Below, piece after piece: positions 53,963 through 63,536 of a stretch of DNA of 64,000 bases. The first letter of the stretch is position 1. Every line of letters starts with the position of its first letter. Location: positions 38,279 through 102,278 of the forward strand of contig JAKVBF010000003.1 of NCBI GenBank assembly GCA_022447555.1, given 5' to 3'. Origin of the DNA: Mariniblastus sp. (GTDB lineage: Bacteria > Planctomycetota > Planctomycetia > Pirellulales > Pirellulaceae). The position numbers and the translations under genes were made by a program. The notes below the pieces were generated by a model that was given only the letters and a program-made list of their open reading frames with translations, had not been told where the DNA came from and did no database searches.

Positions 53963-54976
53963 CTAGTCCCCACCGGGATAGTTGTATTGTTCGTTGTCAG
54001 GATCGAAGTCTTTATCGGTAAGTCCTCTATTCAATTGGATATCATTGTAGATGTACTTCTCGAGAAGAGGCGCCACCCCACCCGGTTTCTCCGGCCATAA
54101 GTAGCCTTCGTAAGCGATGGGTAAGCTGCGTTGGTCATCAATAAAGATTCGGGCCTTATGGAAGTCGATATCTGATAGCTTTTCGGGGTAAACAATTTCT
54201 AGCATCGTGCAGGTGCGGTCTCCAACTGAAACATTGCGTTGGACATGCACTTCGCATTTGTCGTTTTTTAATCCTTCCTCTCCTTTCTCAAGCATCTTCT
54301 TAAGGAGATTCTTCATTCCAATATCACGAATCGTGTACCGATTGCCCTTCATTGCTAGGGCTCCCTCGGGATCCAGTTTGAATCGGATCAGATTCGCCAG
54401 TCCGGAGAGGTGGGCGATGATTTTATCTTCGTTCTCCCCAGAGACCCAGATTGCTTCTTGGCCGGCGGAACTGCGTGGTTTTAAAAACAAAGTATAGACT
54501 GAAAAGGGAACTTTGATTTCTTCACGCGCCTGCTCGTGGCGGATTTTGATCCGCATGTATTTTTCTTCACCGAGCTTGCCGTCAGCGCGTGTCTGAGAAA
54601 CGACCGTGGCTTCGTAATCCGCCACGTTTTTTTCCATTTCATCGTGAGCCGCTTTGGCTACCTCTAGAAGAGGAAGTAGGGGATGTTCGGCAGCGGCAAT
54701 GGCCTCTGCATTAATTCCAGCTGTGACGCCGGTTGGCTCAATGGGCTGCTCAGAGGTTAGGGCGGTTCCGTCCGTGACAATTTTCACGGGTTCGGTCAGT
54801 TGAGAATTGATCTTGGCGGCGAAGTTTATCTGGTAGATTTTGTGGGCGGCAAAGGCCCCACATAAGATCAAGCCAACGAGCAGGAAACTCTTCCCAAGGC
54901 ATCCCCATCCGGACCGTGATGACTCTTCCGATTTAAGATCTTGCGAATTGTCACTTGGGGCTGAGCTCGTCATCAA
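53963..54976 (-). CDS. DUF1571 family membrane-anchored protein
   Basis: This 337-residue protein has an N-terminal anchor (KSFLLVGLILCGAFAAHKIY, residues about 29-48) and a DUF1571 domain exported to the periplasm. Typical blocks are DYEATVVSQTRADGKLGEEKYMRIKIRHE, FSVYTLFLKPRSSAGQEAIWV, VHVQRNVSVGDRTCTMLEIVYPE and ARIFIDDQRSLPIAYEGYLWPE. The fold resembles LolA/outer-membrane lipoprotein-sorting proteins, so lipid or lipoprotein handling is a guess. It is last in the tex-DUF3144-hypothetical-DUF1571 group, 19 bases behind its neighbour. Confidence 0.85.
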   Translation of the reverse strand: MMTSSAPSDNSQDLKSEESSRSGWGCLGKSFLLVGLILCGAFAAHKIYQINFAAKINSQLTEPVKIVTDGTALTSEQPIEPTGVTAGINAEAIAAAEHPLLPLLEVAKAAHDEMEKNVADYEATVVSQTRADGKLGEEKYMRIKIRHEQAREEIKVPFSVYTLFLKPRSSAGQEAIWVSGENEDKIIAHLSGLANLIRFKLDPEGALAMKGNRYTIRDIGMKNLLKKMLEKGEEGLKNDKCEVHVQRNVSVGDRTCTMLEIVYPEKLSDIDFHKARIFIDDQRSLPIAYEGYLWPEKPGGVAPLLEKYIYNDIQLNRGLTDKDFDPDNEQYNYPGGD

Positions 54977-54995
54977 AAATCACTAGTCAATAAGG

Positions 54996-55478
54996 TTAGC
55001 GGGCGGCGAATTGTTCCGCGTACTGTAGGATCCAAGTATCTATTTTTTTGGTGAATTCGTCACCATCAGTTTCCGGGATATCCTTGAAGTGATTCCAGTT
55101 GAAGATTTCTTTGTTCTGGATGGTCCCTTTTCCGGAAATGTTGACGACATTGAATTCGTTGAGAGGCCGTACAGTGAGTTCCAAACGACTGAAAAAAGAA
55201 CCGCTTTTCCCAGCCGCGGAGCGTGTGATATCATCGCGGGCAATGGCCCCTCCCCAACCCCGGTCTCCGTAGAGGGTTTCATATTCAAAACCAGGGAAAT
55301 GTTCAATTAACTTTTTCAGTGACTTTTCGATGTGATCCGATAAATTCAACCTGTATTCGTTGTGACGATTCTTTAGTTCTTCGCGCGACAGTTTCTTTTG
55401 CTGTTGGTCGCCCTTGCGTTGCGAACTTCTCTCCTCACCGCGGTCGATTGCTTTCTTAAGTTCTTGCTCAAAATCCAT
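54996..55478 (-). CDS. Conserved-looking hypothetical protein
   Basis: This 160-residue soluble protein has a charged N-terminal helix (FEQELKKAIDRGEERSSQRKGDQQQKKLS). A compact alpha/beta part follows: FPGFEYETLYGDRGWGGAIARDD, SRLELTVRPLNEFNVVNISGKG, and a C-terminal helix with TWILQYAEQFA. I do not recognise the family. I use ATG 55478 rather than TTG 55487. It is in an operon between DUF3144 and DUF1571. Confidence 0.75.
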   Translation of the reverse strand: MDFEQELKKAIDRGEERSSQRKGDQQQKKLSREELKNRHNEYRLNLSDHIEKSLKKLIEHFPGFEYETLYGDRGWGGAIARDDITRSAAGKSGSFFSRLELTVRPLNEFNVVNISGKGTIQNKEIFNWNHFKDIPETDGDEFTKKIDTWILQYAEQFAAR

Positions 55479-55534
55479 TAGTCGCAATATTTTTGGTTAA
55501 AGGTTGCAGTAAAAATGCTTCATGGCGATGGCGA

Positions 55535-55855
55535 TTATTCGATCTCATCCGCCTCGAAATAGTCATCAAAGTTCTCTTGATAATCTTTTAGGTTTTCTTC
55601 CATCATTAAGCGGAACTGTTCGACGAAGTAATCCGCCGCTTCGTCTCGCTTGATATCCATGTCGGCGGGATCTTCGGCCGAAGATGCTACCACAAAGGCA
55701 CTGAAACGAGAGGCGGCATAAAGTAGGGCGGCACTCACTTTACCAGCGTCGTTTGACAGTTCGCATAGATTGTTAGCGCTTTCAATAAACGTATCTGCAA
55801 GATCCCAGAATTCCTCGTCGGGCCCCTGTTTGTCGTCTTCTTTACTTTCACTCAT
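55535..55855 (-). CDS. DUF3144 family protein
   Basis: This 106-residue acidic protein matches the DUF3144 pattern: FWDLADTFIESANNL, KVSAALLYAASRFSAFVVASSAED and EAADYFVEQFRLMMEENLKDY. It is all helical with no signal peptide. Its start codon lies inside the end of tex (ATGAGTGA, 8-base overlap), so translation is coupled. The function is not known. Confidence 0.88.
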   Translation of the reverse strand: MSESKEDDKQGPDEEFWDLADTFIESANNLCELSNDAGKVSAALLYAASRFSAFVVASSAEDPADMDIKRDEAADYFVEQFRLMMEENLKDYQENFDDYFEADEIE

Positions 55856-58800
55856 TGTTTTCTTTCGGGTCTTCGGATTTCTTGTCGTCAGATTTCTTGT
55901 CGTAGAACTGACTGAGATCTGAGAATGATCGCATAGGTGCCGAGCCCGTTAGCATGTCGTCGGTAATTGGTTTCACCGGTTTCGGAGGTCGGCGACGAGT
56001 TTTTTCGTAACGATTTTTAAATCGCGTTTTTTGGTCGGGGGCACGGCCGCCCCGGCGGTGAGGTCGTTTTCCACCGGTGGCCGATGAACGAACTTGGCTC
56101 GGTTTCCCTCGTGCAGTACTCCGCTTACCTGAGTGAGGTTTTTTTGATCCCGGACGAATGGCAGTTAATTTGACTCTTCGCTGAGAGGCATCAACCTCGG
56201 TAACCCAAACTTGCAGTACATCGCCCACTGCAAAAAACTGATGGGGGTCGCGAATATATCGGTTGGCCAACTGGCTGACGTGGACGAGGCAGCTTGTTCC
56301 AAGTCCGATATCAACGAAGACGCCAAAGTCGACCACATTAACGACCTGTGCGTCCAACTGCAACTCGGATTTCAGTTCATCAAATTTAAGAATTCCTTTT
56401 CGGAAAACCGGTCGATTAACTTTGTTTCGAGGATCGTAGCTGGGGCGGCAGAGTATCTGCAAGATGTCTTTTACCAGCATTCTTCCAACATTGTTTTCCG
56501 AGGCCAATTCTGCGATATCAAGTTCTCGAATGGAGCGTACGATCTCTTTGCGGCGTTGGACGACTTCAGGCGACAGCTGAGGCGAATTTTTTTGTCGTGA
56601 GGCCGCAATCTCTTTGGGTTCCTCGGTTTTGGGTTCCTCATTGGTCTGAGATGCCGTGCCATCGGTCTCAGACTTGTTTTCACTAAGTCCGTCCTGAGAG
56701 AGTGGCGATTCCATATCCGAGGGATTTGATTCGGACTTCGATTTCGTGTTCTCCTCTGTTGGGAGCCTCAGTGCAGTCGTTTCCGTTTCCACTTCCCGGT
56801 CGGCGGCCTTGACGGCTTCTGTTTTATTTGGCAACTCGGAAACAGATGGCTCCGCACCTACTGCTTCATGAGCAGCTTGGGTGGGCTTGGGAAATAGTTC
56901 TGGTAGCGAGGCACTAACACGCTGGATCACGGTTTCGACAAGTGGATAGCTTTCTGGATGAATGGCTGTGGAATCAAGGGGTTGCTCCCCATCTCGGATT
57001 CTTAGAAAGCCGGCCGATTGGACGAAAGTTGCATCACCAAAACCGGCAACTTGTTTTAGATCACTCCGGTTTTTGAATGGTCCGTTGGCTTCGCGGTATT
57101 CAAAGACACGACGAGCTGTCAGTTGATTCAATCCAGAGACATACCTTAACAACGATGGGCTTGCCGTGTTCACGTTGACGCCTACTCGATTCACGCAAAA
57201 TTGAACCACTTCATCAAGTGAGTCGCTGAGATGTTTGGCTTTGACATCATGTTGGTACATGCCAACACCAATATTGGCGGGGCTGATCTTCACAAGCTCG
57301 GAGAGCGGATCCATCAGCCGTCGGCCAATCGAAACGGCGCTGCGAACGGCTGGCGATAGATCTGGTAGTTCTTCACGTCCAATTTCACTGGTCGAATAAA
57401 AGCTGGCACCGGCCTCGTTGACCATTGCATACTTGAGGCTGGTTTCTGCAAAATTGCATGCAATGAGATCTGAAACCATATGCTCTGCTTCACGGCATGC
57501 CGCTCCGTTGCCAATCGCAATCAGGTCAATTTCATGTTTGGTTACAAGCTCATTGATTTTTTCAGAACTAGTTGTTTTTCTCTGTTGATTTCCGACCACA
57601 AATATGTGTGCTGATTCTAGGATTTTTCCACAAGTGTCAATCGCAACGACGGAACAGCCTCGCTTGTAACCAGGATCGATTGCCAGAATTCTTTGGTTTT
57701 GTACCGGAGCTTGGAGCAACAAGTTCTTGAGATTGTGCGCAAAAACGGTAACGGCTTGCCGCTCCGCGGCATCGGTTAATTCGCGGCGAACCTCTCTCTC
57801 TAGGCTTGGCATGATCAAGCGGTGCAGTGCGTCTTTGACGCAGCTTTTCATGAATTCTGCATTGGGGTGTTTCGCGGGCACCAGACTCTCATCCGCAGCG
57901 GCGGTTAGTGTGTCATCATCAACTTTGATTTTCACCTTTAGTTTGCCAGCTCGTTCTCCTCGATTGACTGCCAGAACGCGGTAGTGAGGGATGTTTTTGA
58001 GTGGCGTCTCAAAGTCGTGATAGTCTTTGAATGGATCGTCAGCCGGCTTCTTTTTCTTCTTTTTTTTCTTCTTCTTCTTCACATCCCCAGTCGTCTCTGA
58101 TTTAGCCGGTGGAACGCCTCCCGCTTCAAGCGGTTCAGCCATCGGGCTTTCCGGAGCGGATTCTAATGTCGGATTTAGCACTTTTTCCTCGGTTTCCATT
58201 TCCAAGGATTCTGTTTTCTTTTCCGTGGTTACTGATTGGGATAGCAGACTTTCTGCGTCCGTTTGTATTTCCACGGGCTCCGGAGCGGTTTCCGACTCGG
58301 ACGAGGTTGTTAATGGTTCCATCTCACTGCCGGTCCCTCTGTCGGGCTCTTGGGCCACGGGTAACAGAGAAGCGGTGACGGTAGACTCTTTCGATGGCTC
58401 ATCATCTTGAGCCCCCTCTTTAATTGACGCTTTGGAAGGAGACTTGGTTGCAGCGGCCTCAGAGGGTGACGCGACCGTCTCTTTTTTTACCTCTAATGTT
58501 TCGACCAGTTTGGTTGCGAGTTTCCCCGAGTCCCAGATCAGGGTTCGTAATGTTGCTCGTACGTCACCCTGTTCGGCAAATTTCTCGGCGAGTAGATGTC
58601 CGACTCCTTTAATCACTTCGTCGACGGATGTAAGGCCTTTGTCGACTCGCACAAAATCGGTGGCTCGTGCGGCTAAGTCAAATTCAGAGGAACGCCCCTC
58701 AAAGACTTCTTGCGCCAATGGCTCCAAACCACCTTGTTTGGCGAGCGTCGCTCGGTTTTGTTTCTTTGGCTTGAACGGTAGGTAGAGATCCTCGAGTTCC

Positions 58801-59087
58801 CGAGAAGATGAGGAAGCTTTAATTGTTTCCGCCAAAGCGTCGTCTAGTTTTCCCTGCGATTCGATCGACTTCAGAATGAAGGCGCGTCGTTCGTCAATTG
58901 CTCGAATTTTTAGAACGCGTTGTTGAATTAACTGTAACGCCTCCTCGTCCAATCCGCCGGTTTCGTCTTTGCGGAATCGAGTCACAAACGGAATCGTGTT
59001 TCCGTCGTCCAGTAGTTTTAAAGCCGCTTCGATTTGCTCAACAGGCTTTTTTAAATCGCGCGCGATCGCCGCGAGATCATTGACCAT
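55848..59087 (-). CDS. tex: Tex-family RNA-binding transcription accessory protein with two acidic insertions
   Basis: The 1079-residue protein contains every Tex part. These are the N-terminal helical domain (PFVTRFRKDETGGLDEEALQLIQQR, LEDLYLPFKPKKQNRATLAK), the YqgF/RNase H-like domain (ILAIDPGYKRGCSVVAIDTCGKI, AIGNGAACREAEHMV), helix-hairpin-helix (NTASPSLLRYVSGLN) and C-terminal S1 (AQVVNVVDFGVFVDIGLGTSCLVHVSQLA). Normal Tex is about 720-780 residues. Extra length comes from two Ser/Glu/Thr/Pro-rich insertions (about residues 203-356, including a run of 11 Lys, and about 760-870) and a basic Arg/Lys/Gly tail. It is thought to influence transcription and RNA handling. Confidence 0.93.
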   Translation of the reverse strand: MVNDLAAIARDLKKPVEQIEAALKLLDDGNTIPFVTRFRKDETGGLDEEALQLIQQRVLKIRAIDERRAFILKSIESQGKLDDALAETIKASSSSRELEDLYLPFKPKKQNRATLAKQGGLEPLAQEVFEGRSSEFDLAARATDFVRVDKGLTSVDEVIKGVGHLLAEKFAEQGDVRATLRTLIWDSGKLATKLVETLEVKKETVASPSEAAATKSPSKASIKEGAQDDEPSKESTVTASLLPVAQEPDRGTGSEMEPLTTSSESETAPEPVEIQTDAESLLSQSVTTEKKTESLEMETEEKVLNPTLESAPESPMAEPLEAGGVPPAKSETTGDVKKKKKKKKKKKPADDPFKDYHDFETPLKNIPHYRVLAVNRGERAGKLKVKIKVDDDTLTAAADESLVPAKHPNAEFMKSCVKDALHRLIMPSLEREVRRELTDAAERQAVTVFAHNLKNLLLQAPVQNQRILAIDPGYKRGCSVVAIDTCGKILESAHIFVVGNQQRKTTSSEKINELVTKHEIDLIAIGNGAACREAEHMVSDLIACNFAETSLKYAMVNEAGASFYSTSEIGREELPDLSPAVRSAVSIGRRLMDPLSELVKISPANIGVGMYQHDVKAKHLSDSLDEVVQFCVNRVGVNVNTASPSLLRYVSGLNQLTARRVFEYREANGPFKNRSDLKQVAGFGDATFVQSAGFLRIRDGEQPLDSTAIHPESYPLVETVIQRVSASLPELFPKPTQAAHEAVGAEPSVSELPNKTEAVKAADREVETETTALRLPTEENTKSKSESNPSDMESPLSQDGLSENKSETDGTASQTNEEPKTEEPKEIAASRQKNSPQLSPEVVQRRKEIVRSIRELDIAELASENNVGRMLVKDILQILCRPSYDPRNKVNRPVFRKGILKFDELKSELQLDAQVVNVVDFGVFVDIGLGTSCLVHVSQLANRYIRDPHQFFAVGDVLQVWVTEVDASQRRVKLTAIRPGSKKPHSGKRSTARGKPSQVRSSATGGKRPHRRGGRAPDQKTRFKNRYEKTRRRPPKPVKPITDDMLTGSAPMRSFSDLSQFYDKKSDDKKSEDPKENNE

Positions 59088-59544
59088 CTAAATTACCACG
59101 CTCAATTTTAGAACGATGTTGCCGACGGTTTTCGGGAACTTTTGCCGACAGTGAAAAACTTATTGTTTCAAACAATTCAGTACATTGCCAGTGCTACCTT
59201 CATGATAGGGGAATTCGGCCTCTGAACGTTATTACCCATGGTTCAGCAAATTCTCACTAGTTGGATCCTGACCGAGGCGTGGAGCGACCAATATTGACGA
59301 CAATCCGGGGCTTTAACCAGTGTATTTTATGTGTTTTAGGAGAGGCGAAGGATGAATTCTTAAAAGCCGCTGGTTTAATCGCCGCGTGAAAATTTGGAAA
59401 TTTCGCGTATACCGGGGTCATATAAGCCTGCTAGGTCCCTCGTACGGAAGTGATTGAGTAAACAGGTTTGGCAATTTGCGAACAAACCGATAAGAGGGTT
59501 CCATTCGGTGAGTTGACGGCAAAGTGAGACGGGTCCCTAAAAAT
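59088..59544. other. Intergenic region upstream of tex
   Basis: This 457-base stretch lies between the tex start and the terminator of the Met/Cys-rich gene. Two copies of TTGCCGAC occur 23 bases apart (59119, 59142) close to the tex start. I see no gene. Confidence 0.4.
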
Positions 59545-59576
59545 AAAGAACCGCTGCTTTTAAGCAGCGGTTCTTT
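59545..59576 (-). terminator. Rho-independent terminator of the Met/Cys-rich gene
   Basis: A perfect 15-base inverted repeat AAAGAACCGCTGCTT/AAGCAGCGGTTCTTT surrounds two loop bases. It lies 28 bases past the stop at 59605. The minus side continues with A/T-rich sequence. Confidence 0.88.
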
Positions 59577-59604
59577 CAATGTTCATACTTTGCTAATCAA
59601 AAGA

Positions 59605-60216
59605 CTAATCGCAGCAAGCTTTACGACGCATCATGACCATCCGGCGAGGCTTGCAGCATTCTATCTCGCAATCTGCAGTCGGGGCAACTGCGGCAGTTTC
59701 CGTCATCTCAGGCATTTCCATGGCCATGGCTGTTTCACAAGGGTTGCAGTCCATTTCGGCTTTACAAGCTCGTCGAGCACGCATCCGAGACATCATGCCC
59801 ATTCGTTCCGGCTTACAGCAAGGATCACAAGGATCGCAACTGGCAGTTTCGACCGTTTCGCAAGCCATTTCTGTTTCGCAACAACGGCGAGCACGCATGC
59901 GATCCATCATGCTCATCATGCTCATCATGCTCATGCGTTGAGGCTTGCAGCAAGGGTCACAGGAAGCTACTTCACAAGTGTTACATGTCGTTTCGCAACA
60001 GCGACGATCACGCATGCGGGTCATAAAGCTCATACGTTTCTTGCTGCATGGATCACATGGATCACAGCAGGGGGTATCACAGTCGCTGCCTACGACAGCT
60101 TCTGGTGCCACTGGTGCTTCAACAACGCCATCAGCTGGTTGTGGCGTTTCCTGTGCGAATGCAGTTCCAGCGACAAAAAGCATTGCGATTGCGAGTGAAA
60201 GAACGTTCCGTTTCAT
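59605..60216 (-). CDS. Secreted Met/Cys-rich repeat protein
   Basis: This 203-residue protein has a signal peptide (MKRNVLSLAIAMLFVAGTAFA). The mature chain opens with an acidic/Pro part and then has four repeats of CDPCxxCCKPxRM(S/G)MM...RMRxRR(A/C)C. Cys pairs and Met runs alternate with Arg. A tandem 9-base repeat at 59907-59935 encodes SMMSMMSMM. GGAGG precedes ATG 60216. It recalls the other Cys-rich secreted protein at 5.4 kb in size and style but not in sequence. Metal binding or disulfide cross-linking in the envelope is plausible. I do not recognise a family. Confidence 0.8.
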   Translation of the reverse strand: MKRNVLSLAIAMLFVAGTAFAQETPQPADGVVEAPVAPEAVVGSDCDTPCCDPCDPCSKKRMSFMTRMRDRRCCETTCNTCEVASCDPCCKPQRMSMMSMMSMMDRMRARRCCETEMACETVETASCDPCDPCCKPERMGMMSRMRARRACKAEMDCNPCETAMAMEMPEMTETAAVAPTADCEIECCKPRRMVMMRRKACCD

Positions 60217-60924
60217 CTGGGTGTAGCCTCCGAAAATATGGCGCTTTTTGTTGTGCCCAAAATGGGCGTAAATTTCAGCTGTCGATAAGTCTATCAATCT
60301 TCAACCTGCCATCAACCGCCCAAACGACGTTATTTGCCTGAAAAGCAATTTATCTATAATCGGAAGATTAAATCATTTTTTACCTGAACCTCCAGACAGC
60401 ACGACCTTGATAAAGGGAGTTTGGGAGTTTGGGTGGTTTTGGAGGTTTGCGTTGGTGCGGCGGTGTGGTGTGTCGCACAGATAAGCGTTTGGAAGGGCGT
60501 GTTTGTCATCAAACAAATCCGCTAATGATCCATTCGATGGTGGTTCCGATCTTGCTTGCTGCCACTTCGAACTCTAGATGGTGCTTTTCGTCCCGGACTG
60601 TGGCAAAACACCGCGCTCAACGAAACTTTTTTTGAGGTTTGCGTTGTTTTGATCGCCAGTCGTCAAAAAACGGTCTTGGCATGCCAATTGCAACCTACGT
60701 TTGGCCCATCTTCGCTGGTGTTTTCTTATCTCGTTTTGAGGAGGCCGTTCTATGTTCGACAAGCAATCTGAGAAGCGTTTTCTACAAGCGTCTTCCTATG
60801 AAAAAGAATCCGCGTTGGCGATTAGGCTGGAGATTTGGCTAGCTCAAGAACTTCACCGACTGGAAATGGATTATAGCGATTTTGTAACAACCAGATCCAA
60901 CCGAAACTTTTTCAAAAACCAACG
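60217..60924. other. Gene-free region upstream of the Met/Cys-rich gene
   Basis: About 700 bases without a convincing frame. It holds a G-rich stretch at 60415-60450 with three GGG runs in an AGTTT-spaced repeat. On the plus strand it has a promoter-like TTGCCT-N15-TATAAT (60334-60360) that points into the empty region. I see no RNA fold that I can name. Confidence 0.4.
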
Positions 60925-61830
60925 CTAGTTGTTTTCCCGTGGTTTAGAGTGCTGAAGAGCGAGTAACTGGTCCGTCTGCTTACTACCAATGAGACGATGC
61001 AAAAGATTGTAGGGGCGCTGGCCTAAAACTTTTCGCTTCACAGAGGGCAGTGGATTCACTTTCCTTCCGCAAGCGAGGCAAGTGGTTTGGTCTACGGCCA
61101 TTTCTTTTAAGCAAGTTGGGCAGTGTGATTCGATTCGCCAGTGCACTCCGTCGGAGTGGCCGGCAGGAATCAAATCGGTCTCCAACTGTAGGTCATAATC
61201 GAGGCATTGTTTTACCGCTGCCGAGAGTTCTAATAGATTTTGATCGGGAGTGGTGGTGGCGGAAAGTCGTTTCATCAGAGCGTTTAAAATCTGTTCAAGA
61301 TGTTTTAGGCGAGCGCCTTGCCAGCGATGAATTTGCCATAGCCCGTACCAGCTAGGCGTCACTCGATTACCATCATCGAGGGTGAGCTGAATACCCTGCT
61401 CGTCGAGGGCCGCCTGAACCTCTTGTATGTAATCGATCTCTTCAAAACGAGCAGGTAGCCAGCCGTAACATCCAGCCCAAATGGAAGTGTCCGAGGGTTG
61501 GGCGGTGGATGCACTCCGTTGGCAAGCATTTGCGTGGCATCTGTGGCAGCAGGTTTCGACGTGCTCTAAGCCGCCGAATACCTCACAAATTTCTTCGACG
61601 AAAAACCCTTTTGCTGTGTCGACAGACTCATTCAGTTCGGGGTGAATACAAATGCCTTGAACGACTCGCCGTTGACGAATTCCATGTGATAGTTCTCTCA
61701 AGCCGCGAAGCTGACGAAACGTCATGTCCGGCAGGTCACTTTCAGAGAGTTCTCTCAGGGGGCAATCGAATCGTATCGCCCATCGTACGAATGGAGGAGT
61801 CGGTCCCAAGATGGCCGCGGATCGTTTCAT
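60925..61830 (-). CDS. Hypothetical protein with C-terminal zinc ribbon
   Basis: This 301-residue soluble protein has a Cys/His cluster near residues 93-103 (CCHRCHANAC). A C-terminal zinc ribbon follows: CPTC at about 238 and CLAC at about 252, in CPTCLKEMAVDQTTCLACGRK. A helical middle carries WYGLWQIHRWQGARLKHLEQILNAL. No signal peptide or membrane helix is visible. It is 20 bases behind purH on the same strand, so probably co-transcribed. I do not recognise the family. Confidence 0.7.
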   Translation of the reverse strand: MKRSAAILGPTPPFVRWAIRFDCPLRELSESDLPDMTFRQLRGLRELSHGIRQRRVVQGICIHPELNESVDTAKGFFVEEICEVFGGLEHVETCCHRCHANACQRSASTAQPSDTSIWAGCYGWLPARFEEIDYIQEVQAALDEQGIQLTLDDGNRVTPSWYGLWQIHRWQGARLKHLEQILNALMKRLSATTTPDQNLLELSAAVKQCLDYDLQLETDLIPAGHSDGVHWRIESHCPTCLKEMAVDQTTCLACGRKVNPLPSVKRKVLGQRPYNLLHRLIGSKQTDQLLALQHSKPRENN

Positions 61831-61850
61831 TCAACCAACCCCGCGTCCAA

Positions 61851-63428
61851 TCAGTGTCGAAAATGTCGCGTGCCAGTTAAAACAAGTGGGATCCTATGAT
61901 GGTTGCACGCAGCAATGACTTCGTCGTCACGTACTGACCCACCGGGCTGAATGATTCCAGCGATCTTGGCCCGGGCAGCCACTTCGATTGAATCGGGGAA
62001 GGGGAAAAACGCATCGGATGCGAGCACGCTGCCAGCCGCCCGATCCCCCGCTTTTTTGATCGCGATTTCAACGGAATCGACTCGGCTCATTTGTCCTGCA
62101 CCTACCCCAACCAGCGAGCAGTTGTTACTGAGCGTGATTGCGTTAGATTTGACAAATCGCACCATATGCCAGCCAAACATCAACTCTTTCATCAATGATT
62201 CGTCCGGTTTTTGCTCGGTTACCGATTTCCAGTCATTGGGATTGTCTGTCTGACTATCTGAGTCCTGTACTAGCATTCCGCCCAGCAGTTGTCGGATCTC
62301 CCATCCCGGTTGGGCCGTGGCCAACTGCCCGACTTGCAAGAGTCGCACATTCTTTTTCCATTTGGGGCGAGTTTTAAGAATCCCTAATGCTTCAGCTTGA
62401 AAATTGGGAGCGACAATCGCCTCGATAAAGAAATCACCTTCCGCCAATAGGTTGGCGGTGTCCAGATCGACGATTCGATTGAACGCGATGACCGAACCAA
62501 AGGCGCTGAGCGGATCCCCTGCCAAACCAGCTTTGCAGGCCATTGCGAGTGTTTCAGACGTTGCTGCGCCGCATGGGTTGTTGTGCTTGATCACGGAGCA
62601 GGCGGGAGCGTCGAGAGACCTGACCATGGCCAACGCGCTGTCCAGATCTAATAGGTTGTTATAGGAAAGTTGTTTTCCATTTAGTTGACGCGCATTAATC
62701 AGGTTGGCATCGGGACAGTTTTCGAGGCTGTATAGAGCTGCGCTCTGATGGCTGTTTTCGCCGTAACGCAAGTTGGCTTGCCGGTTGAGACTAAACTGTA
62801 GTGTGGTTGGGAAAACTTCGCCCTCGGTTTGCCCAGAGAAATACTCTGCAATGGTCTTGTCGTATACGGCCGTGTGTTGAAAAGCTTTGGACATTAATTC
62901 ACGACGTAATCGCGTGGTGGTTTTTCCGTCGGTTTGAATCTCTTCCAGCACGGACCAATATTGTTCTGGGTCGGTCACTACGGTCACAAAGTCGTAGTTT
63001 TTAGCCGCAGCCCGAACGAGGCTAGGCCCCCCGATGTCGATCTGCTCGATGGCTTCCTGCATCAGCACATTAGGTCGAGCGATGGTTGCCGCGAACGGAT
63101 ATAGATTGACCACCACGAGATCAAAAGAAGCGATCTCGTGCGCTTGCATTGCGGCGGTATCCGCTTCGTTATTTCGGCGGGCAAGGATGCCAGCGAAGAT
63201 CTTGGGGTGAAGTGTTTTAACTCGCCCGTCCATCATTTCGGGAAAGCCTGTGTAAGTTGCAACATCTGTGACGGGTACATCTGAATTCTCAAGGTGTCGG
63301 CGAGTGCCGCCGGTGCTGAAAATCTCAATTCCTGCATCCACCAATCCTTTCGCAAAGTCGACCAGTCCCATTTTGTTACTGACACTGATCAAAGCGCGTT
63401 TAATTTTTGGTGATTCCATTTGCGACAC
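61851..63428 (-). CDS. purH: Bifunctional AICAR transformylase / IMP cyclohydrolase
   Basis: This 525-residue protein catalyses the last two steps of purine synthesis. The N-terminal MGS-like IMP cyclohydrolase domain has RALISVSNKMGLVDFAKGLVDAGIEIFSTGGT and VKTLHPKIFAGILARR. The AICAR transformylase part has LRYGENSHQSAALY, SVIKHNNPCGAA and the C-terminal SDAFFPFPDSIEVAARAKIAGIIQPGGSVRDDEVI. Length is typical. A terminator-like hairpin lies 78 bases upstream. Confidence 0.95.
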   Translation of the reverse strand: MSQMESPKIKRALISVSNKMGLVDFAKGLVDAGIEIFSTGGTRRHLENSDVPVTDVATYTGFPEMMDGRVKTLHPKIFAGILARRNNEADTAAMQAHEIASFDLVVVNLYPFAATIARPNVLMQEAIEQIDIGGPSLVRAAAKNYDFVTVVTDPEQYWSVLEEIQTDGKTTTRLRRELMSKAFQHTAVYDKTIAEYFSGQTEGEVFPTTLQFSLNRQANLRYGENSHQSAALYSLENCPDANLINARQLNGKQLSYNNLLDLDSALAMVRSLDAPACSVIKHNNPCGAATSETLAMACKAGLAGDPLSAFGSVIAFNRIVDLDTANLLAEGDFFIEAIVAPNFQAEALGILKTRPKWKKNVRLLQVGQLATAQPGWEIRQLLGGMLVQDSDSQTDNPNDWKSVTEQKPDESLMKELMFGWHMVRFVKSNAITLSNNCSLVGVGAGQMSRVDSVEIAIKKAGDRAAGSVLASDAFFPFPDSIEVAARAKIAGIIQPGGSVRDDEVIAACNHHRIPLVLTGTRHFRH

Positions 63429-63505
63429 GTTTCAGCCTCAAAGATCGAGATAATAATTACTTGTCAGGCGTCTGACCGAATTGCAATACCGGTTTCCTGC
63501 CCAAG

Positions 63506-63536
63506 AAAAAACCACTTCACACAATGAGCGAAGTGG
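63506..63536 (-). terminator. Terminator-like hairpin in front of purH
   Basis: CCACTTC-N11-GAAGTGG is followed on the minus strand by six T. It lies 78 bases upstream of the purH start and in the purH direction. It could be an attenuator for purH or the second of two terminators for the gene upstream. Confidence 0.75.

Noticed and set aside
58027-58410. Plus-strand frame with a poly-Phe run
   Set aside because: It is the complement of the poly-Lys insertion in tex.
59524-60198. 224-codon plus-strand frame rich in His and Ala
   Set aside because: Shadow of the Met/Cys-rich secreted gene, whose minus-strand frame has a signal peptide, GGAGG and a terminator.
60334-60360. Plus-strand TTGCCT-N15-TATAAT promoter pointing into empty DNA
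   Set aside because: The spacer is short and no gene or folded RNA follows; probably chance in an A/T-rich segment.
60415-60450. G-quadruplex candidate
   Set aside because: Only three GGG runs plus GG pairs; weak by the usual four-run rule.
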